From Chondrus crispus (taxonomy: Eukaryota > Rhodophyta > Florideophyceae > Gigartinales > Gigartinaceae), in assembly GCF_000350225.1 (NCBI RefSeq), contig NW_005178504.1, forward strand, positions 176,205 through 240,204: 64,000 nt of DNA, read 5' to 3'. Within the stretch, counting starts at the first letter, position 1, and the number at the start of each line of letters is the position of its first letter. The position numbers and the translations under genes are program-made. Shown one piece after another: positions 55,379 through 64,000 of this stretch. Under the pieces are notes generated by a model that was not told the origin of the DNA, made no database searches, and worked only from the letters and a program-made list of their open reading frames with translations.

Positions 55379-58300
55379 GGTATGGTCCAACGGGAGGTGA
55401 CGCGAGCCTGTTCGACGTCTTCGCCCCATCGGTGGGGTTGAGGTACACATAGTCCCCGGGCTTGAGTCGCGTGTTAATTCTTCGTACGCGTTTATCGAAG
55501 TCGCGTTTGCAGCGGGCTTGCATACGATGCAAGCTTTTGTAAGCTTTTTGGATCGTCTCGTCCAAAGTCTTGAGGAACTCTGGGCGTTGAGTTCCCCTGT
55601 CCGGAGGGGGTGCGTCCCCGTCGGTTCTTCGAAGAGAGAACTCCGGCGGGGGTCTGCTGAGCACGAGCTCAAAGGGTGTCGTACGCGTGGTTCGGTGTAC
55701 GTGGGAATTGTACGCGTACGTAAGCGGTCCCACGTACACGTCCCAATCATCCTGATGCTCGTTGACGTAGTTCCTAAGCATCGACGCGATAGTCCGGTTG
55801 TAACGATCAACCGGCCCACTCGTCTGGGGACGATACGAGGACGTGTATAAGTTAGTTATCCCCAGTACGCGACACGCGCTGTGGAAGAACTTCGCGTTAA
55901 ATTGAGGACCGTTTCCGACAACAGCGAACGCGGAACGCCGTATTTGAAGACCCACGCGTCACAGAATGCTGTCGCGGCAGTGTACGCGGTCACTGTTCGA
56001 AGCGCGACAACTTGTGTTAACTTAGTGAAGCGGTCTGTGATAACGAGAAGGAAACGTTTCCCTGCCTTCGTCTTGGGGAGCGGTCCCAAGATGTCAATCG
56101 CGAGGCTCTCGAGTGGCCGCTTGGCGGGGAACAACCTCAAACGGTTGAGGTGTTTCCGCAGCTTAACCCGGTTCATCGCGCAGGTCCGACAATCTCGCAC
56201 CGTGGCAGCGACATCTGCAGCGAGATGGGGCCAGTAGTACTCGCATCGAAGGGCGAAGTACATACGATTCTGGCCCGGGTGTCCCGCGATGGCCGGGTTG
56301 TGGCACAGGCGGAGGAGCCTAGCGCGGAATGTCCGAGGTACCACCACCTGGACGATATCAGTATCGGAGGGGTGCCTCCGTTTGAGCACCCCTTAGTAGT
56401 CCTCGAAGAACGCGGAGTCCCGGGACTCGGACTGTCGTGCCAAAACAGTTCGGCAGAAGTCATCCACGCGTTGCTCCTCGGCTATCTCCGCTATCGTAAG
56501 AGGGGCCGGGAGGTCGTCCTGCGGTGGGGCGACCGGGGTGTCGGGCGCGCCACCCTCGGGGTCTTCGGCGCGCTCGATGTCGGCAGCGTCGAACTCGTCG
56601 TTCTCCTCCCAAAACGAAGTGGGTCCTTGGAGAGCGGGGGCTCCGTCGTCGCCTCGTGGTTCGTCGCGCGTTCGTACGCGCGACCCCGTTCTTGACCCGG
56701 CTTGGTTCCGTGTCGTCACGAATACATGGACGGCCTGATGGTCACAGCTCGCGGTACAAGCGTGGTCCGCGAGCTCGTTCGATACGTCTCGAACGGTCGT
56801 ATCCCCGTCGAAGGTGGGAATGTCGTCATCCACCTCGACGGTGGGGCGAGGGTCATCGGCGACACGAGGCGACACGAGGCGTAACAGGGCATCGGGCACC
56901 TGATTCACGCGCCCAGAGCGGTACTGAATGGTGAAGTCGTATTCAGCCAGACGTAGCCGCCATCGGGTCAGTCTTCCGGAACTCTCTGTGAGGGACATGA
57001 GCCACCTCAAGGCGTCGTGATCCGTTCGGAAGGTGAACTTCGTTCCTTCTACGTACGGCCGTAGTGTGCGGACGGCCCACACAACGGCGAAGCACTCGCG
57101 TTCCGTGGCGCTGTAGTTGCGCTCGCTGTCGCTCAGCGAGTAGGACCGATAGCCCACGGGGCGCCTATCGTTTTGCTGGTCGTGCTCCAGGATCAACGTG
57201 CTGCCGAGCTGGTAGGCACTCGCGTCCGTGTCGATCATGTACGGACGGCCGTACCGCGGTAGCGCGAGGATCGGCGGAGCGATCTTACACCTCTTGAGGT
57301 TCTCGAACGCGTTCAGTTGGGCCTCCGTGGGGTTGTAAAAGTCAGGATCCGCATCCTTGTGCGTCATGTCGGTCAGAGGACGCGCTATCTTCGCGAACCC
57401 CTTAACGAATTGGCGGTATACGTTGCACGCCCCGAGGAACGAGCGCACTTGCGTAAGTGTCCTCGGGAACGTGAACGTCTTGAAGGCATCGGCCGCCGTG
57501 TCCGACACGCTTAACTTACCTGGGGAAATGACGTGCCGCAGGTAGTGTACCTTCGGCTGAAAAAAGCTACACTTCTTGAGCTTGAGGGAGATTCCGGCAC
57601 TCCCAAGCAAGCTCAAGACAGTGTTGAGATTCTTCGCGTGTTCCGCGTGCGTACGCGAGAACACTATAACGTCATCGAGATAGACGACGCATATTTGCCA
57701 GCGAACGCGTGAGAGAATAATATCTAGTGCGCGTTGGAAGGTGGCCGGTGCCCCTTTTAGTCCGAACGGCATTCGCATGTGGCGAAACGTGCCCATGTGC
57801 GTCGTAAAGGTTGTCTTATCGCGGTCCTCCGGAGCGACCGGGATCTGCCAATAACCGGAATTGCAGTCCAACGTCGTAAAGGCGGCTGCATCGCCTAACG
57901 AGTCGATGCAGTCGTCCATACGCGGCAGCGGATACGAATCCGCTGCAGTCTTCGCGTTGAGACGCCGATAGTCTACGCAGAACCGAAGAGAGCCGTTTTC
58001 TTCGGTACGAGCACCACGGGGGACGCCCACTCGGTGCTCGCGGGTTCGATAACCCCTGCGTTCAACATCTTGGTGACCTCCTTCCGAAGGAGCGATTCGC
58101 CACCATTTCGCGCATCGCGGGCCCCTTACGGTAGGGCATCGAGCGTATCGGCTTCGTACCCGGTTCGAGGGTAATGCGGTGCTCCGTCGCTCGGATTGGT
58201 CCGAGCGCACCGCTTCACAGACTCTAGTGCTTACGGAGCATCTCGAGTACGTGGCCTCGGAGCTTTTCATCATCGATGTATGACAATTCAATCTCTTTTT

Positions 58301-59608
58301 CCCCATCCTTCGGTCGATTTTCGGGATCCTTATTCTGCGGGGAACAGTACCCCCCGCCGTCGGGTGGTATAAAGGTGACCGTTCGTCCCGGTCAACCTCT
58401 CCGTCACCCGCGGTGGTCTCATCGTCGGAGTTGGATCGGACAACTCCTACCTCTCCGACTTGATCGATCAAGTCGGTCAGGTGTAGCTCGTGCGTGATCC
58501 CCTCGGCGACCCTCCGTTCGGGCGTGAGGATCACGAGGGGGTTGCGCTTCGCGTATCCCACGACGGTGTGCTTCGGAAGCAGCCTCTCCCGTCGCGAGAA
58601 GTTCGCGACGATGACATCGAAGGTCTGATTCGGCACAACCTCCGCGACGCCATTCGTCAACCTCACTCCATGTCGGTGTTGGAGTGAGGGCTTGGGCTCC
58701 AGGAACACGAGGCCCCTCCCCGCGGTTGTCACACGCACTCGGGCTTGTGACATCGCGGGGATGGTAACCCAGCGGGCGATTCGGATCGCCTGCGGGGCCT
58801 CGTCGCGTACATCCGGCCGGCTCGTCTGGCACCCGTGCCGCCTGGTAGGGGGAGTCGGCTCCCCCTTCCCGTCGACGATGGCTACGGAGCCACCGTGGCG
58901 AAGTTCGAGCTTCTGGCCATCTATGTATATGCTGCGTACGCGGGCATCGATGAACGCGGTCCCAAGTAGGACGGGAACAGCGAGCTGTTCGGCCACTACG
59001 AAAGGTATGGGGACCGTCCTGATCCGCAACCTGACAGCGAGACGGACGACGGCCGTAAGTCGAAGCGGGTTACTGTTCGCGCCAGCCAGTCGGGGTAATG
59101 GCGCGTCCCGTATCACGTAGCGGGTCCAGTCAGGAGGAAGGTCGGCCTTCCTCACTAAATTATACCCCGAACACGTATCGACGGCGATCGTGTGGGGCTT
59201 GAGCGCGTTGGCTCTTGTGGCCACGGAGCCCAGGATGTTGTATATATTCGAGGTCATGAGGCGTACGACGCCATTAACTACCTTAGGGGCGACGTTATCG
59301 GTGAGGTCGTTCCGTCGGGTCCTTCGCTTTCGTTGTTGGCCCCTCTTCCTTTTCCTTCTACCCGTTCCGTGGGGCGCCCGCGGATCAGTGGCGCCCCTTA
59401 GTGTGCCCGAGTCTGTACGTGCGGGACCGTTCGTCAGTGGGTCTTGGCTTACGGAAGTCAGGAGATTGTCTGGCTCCTTCCGGTCGTCGTTACTTCCATC
59501 GCGTTTGCTGAGTAGCACCGGGACTTCGGGTGTCCCGGTCCTGCTCTCATCCAACGTCGGGCCTACGGAGGCCTCGAAGTTCGATTTCCCCTGTATTGTC
59601 GTTGGCAT
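55379..59608 (-). pseudogene. pol: Element D pol, broken
   Basis: From ATG 59608: a basic stretch (GTGRRKRKRGQQRKRRTRR), protease with VDTCSG in place of the usual DTG, RT with YLDD near 57680, and RNase H. The reading frame is locally wrong between about 58470 and 58000. A TAA at about 56390 precedes the integrase zinc region (NPAIAGHPGQ, then DCRTCA). AIDILGP follows, and a one-base loss near 55915 shifts the frame inside the second catalytic block. The third block reads GPVDRYNRT where A and C have GQVERFNRT, so the catalytic Glu is Asp. GPYL is the last residue group before LTR sequence. Confidence 0.9.
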
Positions 59609-59991
59609 TACAGGGACTGCCGTGCTCGCTTCCGGTAACGAGGGGTGTATTATCGGACAATACCCCCCGTGCCCTTGGCGAGCACGCGGGGACCGGTCTA
59701 GTTCGTGGGGACAAGACAGCTCACGCTACCGCGTGTACGTAACCGTCTTTACCCTTTTTAAAACTACCGGCGCTATCGGAGCTATCCCCTGGCTATCGAT
59801 GGCCAGGTCTCCTTCGGGTCCTTGGTCGCGTGTGTCGGGACGATTCCCCCACTGCGGCCGCGCGTCATCGGCGAAGTACTCGGGTACTTCCTGACGTTGA
59901 GCCGCGACGTCCGGGCGTGGCAAGATCTGAGGGACGGAGAGAACCGGCTCTCCTTTGCGTCCCTCCGTGGGTAGAGGATACGGATCCTCTA
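59609..59991 (-). other. Upstream sequence of D pol, possible Gag tail
   Basis: A minus-strand frame open from 59991 to 59726 gives a Pro/Asp/Arg-rich peptide without a zinc knuckle. It would fit the variable end of a Gag, but no diagnostic motif is present. Confidence 0.35.
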
Positions 59992-60576
59992 CACTACGGG
60001 GTCACTTACTCCGAAATCAATAAATATTATTATTCCGGAGCAGGCATTTTATTGAGCGCATATTTTGAGAGAAAATATTCTTCCAGAAACGGGCTTTCTT
60101 AGCCCCAATCTACCTATTCATTGCTGGGCAGCGCTCCTGCGTTCTAAAAATGAGATGGAGAGCATCGTTCTCTTTCACGCATCATTTGTCAAGTACAATG
60201 ACAACTCATTGCCGCAGCGTTCCGCAGTAGTGATCGTGCCTGCATTTTAATTTTTCGTTCTGGAAGCGCTCTGCCATGACAACAATGACAATGCATGCCC
60301 GCGCGCAGGAGAATGCATACGGGAATACTTCTGATTTTCCCAACTCAATTATATCTAAAATTTAATCCAACCATAGCAAGGGCACTTCGCGATCTCTTCG
60401 CCAGGCCGTAAGCAACAGTATTACTCTTATTAAGTTTCAGCCTCCGTCAGGGCTTCCTGAAATTGAATATTGGCCCTCCGACCTTACTACGCCTGATCGC
60501 ATCGCTCTACTGCGTGGAATACAGTGCCTTGCGGCATCGCACTGTTTACCGGTTCCATCTCCGCCTGGTTGCAATC
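59992..60576. other. Subterminal region of the CACTA-like element
   Basis: About 585 bases, AT-richer than D. Short related motifs such as ACTCCGAAA and ATTCCGGAG occur near 60010-60040. No gene is seen. Confidence 0.35.
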
Positions 60577-62010
60577 ATGAAATCCGTACGTGCCGGAGAA
60601 GAAATTGAGGTTAAATGGGTGCTCGACTTTTGTATCGGGAAAGGGGGCAGAAAGGGTCAGAAGATATCGAAAACGATATGGTGGAAAGCTCGAGTCACAA
60701 ATATTGAGCTTGTCAACGGCGCTGCTTTAGGCTATTTATGTTACGAAGAGGGACACGGAATTGTTGAAACAAAAATGCGCGCTCATTTCATGGGACGCAA
60801 GCTGTCACATATAGGCAAAGGGTGTGAGAACATGGCCCGTCAGGCATGGCGGAGCCGCCAAACGGAAGCACTCGCGTCGGAGAGCGATTGCGAATCCGTC
60901 TCCGAAACAGTCGAGGAAGGTTCCCTCTCGGATCCCGACTTTACACCCAATACGAACGAATCGTCCTTCCATGTGATTCATGACAGCTCCCAAAAATCCC
61001 GAGGATGTAGATGCCCAATACAGCACACTGGTGCCAAAATTGCCAATTTGGAACTTAAAGTGGACGAGTTACAGAGGCTTGTGAGTGCGCGGAGCGTAAT
61101 TTACTCTTGAATAATTGGGAATGAAAGTGAAAGCGACCGCATTGCTGAACGTGTTTTCAGCTACTTGAGACACAAAATGGTCCATCGCTGTCATAAACCT
61201 CTTTCATTCCCGGGCGCATGATCCGCTATTTCTGATGTTAAGAGGGGCAATGGGCGTTTTGTTGGCATGTTCTTTACGTCTCTGCTTCGTGTTGATGCGA
61301 ACTGCAGCCTGTCCGATTTTGCCAAGATTGCTACGGTAATTCGGTCACGTTGTCCTCGTGCTACGTTTGAACCAAACTTTTGTGAAACATAGTCTCCATC
61401 TCAGGGTCTGCAAGAATCACTAGTTTTGTTTGATTCTTTGCACGATGTATCTCAATGTATACGCCTCGGTGTTCAATCAGATTTATTTGCCCTAGTGGCG
61501 AAGGGTAGGAAGATCAACGGGGCTGAGCTGGCTGAAGAGTCCGCATTGCGACTTTTGGGAGGTACTTTAGTTGAGAACGAAGACGGTAAGTATCCTGTCA
61601 TTTTTAGACTGGCAGGAAGCCTCCATAAATCACTCCCTAATGGAGCCTTCGATGTACTTCGGAGAGAGAACAGGCAGTTCGATTATCGCAATTCAGTGTA
61701 TGTGAGCAGACTGGAGAGAAACCGTGTGTCGATGCATGAAGCGATATCTGAGTCGCGTATTGTGATAGGCGAAGATGAGGATATGTACTCTGCTACTGAT
61801 TATGCATTTTCGCTTCGCTGGTCTCGACTCTCCAAAAAAACCTCTAGGCGTCTGCCCAAGGCAGCTCGTGGCCGGAATGAAGTTCTCGGCAATCTTGAAT
61901 TGGCGTGGCCTGCACTCGTTATGCGCAGCAAAGAAGTCGTTGGCGAGTTCCGAGTGGCCATCACGCAAGAAATGCTAGGGAGGAGTTTAGGGCCTTCTCA
62001 ACAAAATTAG
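60577..62010 (+). CDS. Two-exon gene of unknown function, about 369 residues
   Basis: Exon 1 60577-61080 (ATG to residue 168), intron 61081-61404, exon 2 61405-62010 (201 residues, then TAG). Both exons are open in the phase the splice requires, and neither makes sense alone: exon 2 has no ATG near its start. Residues 10-60 include KWVLDFCIGKG and TIWWKARVTNIE, loosely like Tudor/PWWP-type folds. Residues 95-140 are acidic and Ser-rich, and the exon junction falls in a Leu-rich, possibly coiled-coil stretch (LELKVDELQRL). The second half has GAELAEESALRLLGG and no motif I know. Convergent with the transposase-like remnant, so it may be the accessory protein of the transposon. A host gene is the alternative. 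Confidence 0.5.
61081..61404 (+). other. Predicted intron, 324 bp
   Basis: GTGAGT donor directly after CAGAGGCTT and acceptor CTCCATCTCAG before GGTCTGCAAG. The phase is 0 on both sides. The interval contains stops in the reading frame, beginning with TGA at 61108-61110. Confidence 0.55.
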
Positions 62011-62342
62011 AATGCTAGAATGCAAGTAGAGCTGCAGTTTACATGATTCTCATCCATGCGAGGTGGATAAACCATCTGTTTCGTTATGTAATGGAATCGA
62101 CCGCCGCCGAGCAAACTCTCATTGTGCTTAACAAGAGTTTTGTTAAGCATACAACACACAATTTCAGTCGATGTTGAACAAGCATGTATCAAACTCACCC
62201 GTCGGACACTGTCATTTAGATGTAAGAGGAGCGGCAGGGAGTCACTTGCGACCTTGAGCGTATCACCCTCAAACCGAGTACATCTTCGCACAACAGCGAA
62301 CGGACCACTCTCTACTTCGAGCCCAGTTGTGGACGTATCTTT

Positions 62343-64000
62343 CTAAAGCAGCAATTCTTCGACAGCGAAAACAGCAACGTGATAATCATCGGGTGATTGA
62401 CTTATCTCATAAACTGATCGCTGGTTTAAAAGCGCGTCGTTAGTCCTACGTTTGTGTATTATGGCCTGCACAGCATCACCCCTTTCCAAAAAATCGTGAG
62501 GCGCGGAACGAAGAGAACAAGTGGCGACTTTCATCGTCTTCTTGAAACGTCTCGCGACATAAAAAAAGAATACCTCGCGGTTGCCATATTGATTCAGAAC
62601 CGAGGAGTTCGGCAGAGACCTATAGCTCACTTGGTGCTTTGAAACAGGCTGACAGCGAGACAAGGACCATGTAATTTTGCCTTTGGTGGAGCCTTCTTTC
62701 GGCTTACTTCCAAGCAACGGTTTAGAATGGGCTCGAGAAGTATATCCATGGGATTGGGCACGGTGAAAGATTCATGCTTTGGTAAAGACGACGACGGGAC
62801 CGTACCATTGATAAAAATGCCTCATATTAATCTCCAAGTCCCTTACGGAAAGGACTCGCCGTTGACTCGCTAATGCGGAAAACCGATCTTGCCAATCGTC
62901 GGCTAACGCGTGCATCACAGCCTGAATCTCAGGATTTCGGGGTTGGATCTCGCCACCCCACGTTTGAGTGGCTGGTGAGCGAATTCAAAAACTAGCTCTG
63001 CGAAGTGTCGCACGTGTCCCATTGCTGGTATAGAATGAGCATAAAGCTCGATTAGTATGTGAAGATTCGGCTTGTCTAGCTTCATTTTCGCGACCTCTGA
63101 AACGCCACAGAACTTGTCACACGTATCCACATAAACACGTGACATTTCCTGCTGTCTAAGAATGAAGTCGATGCCTTCCCCACTGTTGAACAAAGCTACA
63201 GCATTGTGGTCATCAACATGGAGCTTTGGATACCAATAGGTTTTGGACACCAGATCCTGATACATTCCCAAAGCCTGTACGGCCTGTCGAAGGATATTGC
63301 ATGGATTGCAATCCGCTCCAGTAGGCCGCTGAAAAAGAGAGACCTGCAAAGATAGCTGGTGACATCGATCTTGAAAAATCTTGCTAGCGACCAAGAGAAT
63401 GCAAAAGGAACCAGAGATGGACGTGGAGTACAGCTTCTTGCTCTTGAAGTCGAATATTTTATTCTGCGTGATTAACGAATTGCTCCGAAGTGCATCACAT
63501 AATTTTGCATCAATGTGAATAATATCATTTTTCGAAGGCAAAAGCAGAAAGCAGGTTGTAATATATTAATGGCATTTCCAGCAAGCAAATGGGGTTTGGT
63601 GCGACCAGAACTGAGCGATATGGGTCGAACGTGGAGTCAAACAGCTGATGTCCACAACTTGTGACTGGCGTCTGTCCGTTTGATCCGGCCAGCCCAAATT
63701 TCTCGTAGAAAAAGAGCAACGGGCTGTCTGTAACCTTCTTTGATCATCGCGGATCCATCCCGAGGTAGTTTAGTTCACGCCTTTTTTTCTGCGGAGCCTA
63801 CCTCATCACGTATGGCAACTGTTCTTGGTCCTGATCGGAAACTTGAAGAATCTGTACTGTTTAGGGCAGTTGTGTACCCGTGACACAAATGTTGCGGGTC
63901 GAGTTTTTGCTTACGAAAAACACACAGATGACAAGCAGAGTCTGAATTATGCCCAACTAAATCCGAGGCATGAGCGATCTCCAAGAAATCACCTATGTAT
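62343..64000 (-). pseudogene. Transposase-like remnant, possibly TNP2-type
   Basis: Minus-strand frames follow one another with breaks. From the window edge: ASDLVGHNSDSACHLCVFRKQ with a Cys pair, ending at about 63775. Then LFDSTFDPYRSVLVAPNP (63719-63525). Then a 208-residue stretch (63541-62915) with TYWYPKLHVDDHNAVALF and ELYAHSIPAMGHVRHFAEL. A last piece (62717-62343) contains RGDAVQAIIHKRRTND. The order and the CACTA-like end suggest the transposase of an En/Spm-type element, but the catalytic residues cannot be identified. Partial at the window edge. Confidence 0.45.

Larger units (their letters stand above)
55379..59991 (-). mobile_element. Element D, diverged Ty3/Gypsy element, both ends cut
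   Basis: Pol of a distinct lineage, cut on the left by the 5' LTR of B and on the right by a CACTA-like terminus at 59992. No LTR of its own is seen in this stretch. Because the E LTR at 20704 is the only other LTR family here and also belongs to a minus-strand element, D and E could be parts of one element; this is an inference. Confidence 0.75.
59992..64000. mobile_element. Left part of a probable CACTA-type DNA transposon
   Basis: Element D sequence stops and CACTACGGGGTCAC begins at 59992; a CACTA terminus is the hallmark of the En/Spm superfamily. Inside lie a plus-strand two-exon gene and a minus-strand transposase-like remnant, converging at about 62.0-62.3 kb. The other terminus is outside the window, so the matching inverted repeat cannot be checked. 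Confidence 0.45.

Overview
The window is a eukaryotic transposable-element island. No ordinary cellular gene can be recognised in it. Most of it is Ty3/Gypsy LTR retrotransposon sequence of one chromovirus-like family: gag with a CCHC knuckle, then protease, reverse transcriptase, RNase H and integrase with a C-terminal chromodomain. One probable spliceosomal intron near 61 kb and the DNA-transposon remnants also say eukaryote. The host cannot be named safely; a red alga, another protist or a fungus would all fit.

Layout: 1-120, end of an LTR of a second family (called E here) sitting in the 3' LTR of element A. 121-14155, element A on the minus strand. 14156-18422, degenerate sequence with transposase-like scraps. 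18423-19467, solo LTR. 19468-20703, pogo-like transposase remnant. 20704-22619, LTR of an E element, split by a solo LTR (LTR1, 21418-22567). 21418-29452, an array LTR1-X1-LTR2-X2-LTR3-X3-LTR4 with a 2295-bp period. 28401-42704, element C on the plus strand (14.3 kb, flanked by CCAAC). 42705-55378, element B on the minus strand, whose left end runs into E. 55379-59991, a diverged Gypsy element D on the minus strand. 59992-64000, left part of a probable CACTA-type DNA transposon with a two-exon gene and a broken transposase.

The most unusual content is an extra gene carried by these retrotransposons on the opposite strand from gag-pol, lying between the integrase gene and the 3' LTR. It is about 554 codons long in A (746-2410, plus strand), present in C (41522-39671, minus strand), and present as a divergent copy in E (repeated in X1-X3, with its 3' part at 42705-43318). 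The three copies differ mostly at synonymous positions, so it encoded a real protein. I recognise no known domain in it. In A, C and E a polypurine tract and LTR boundary lie just upstream of it, which shows it is an internal part of the element.

Every gag, pol and antisense gene in the window except the gag of C carries stops or frameshifts, so the visible elements look defective. The LTRs have also recombined: LTR2 and LTR3 are left/right chimeras, LTR4 is a mosaic, A has two LTRs of different U3 type, and B is flanked by LTRs of two families.
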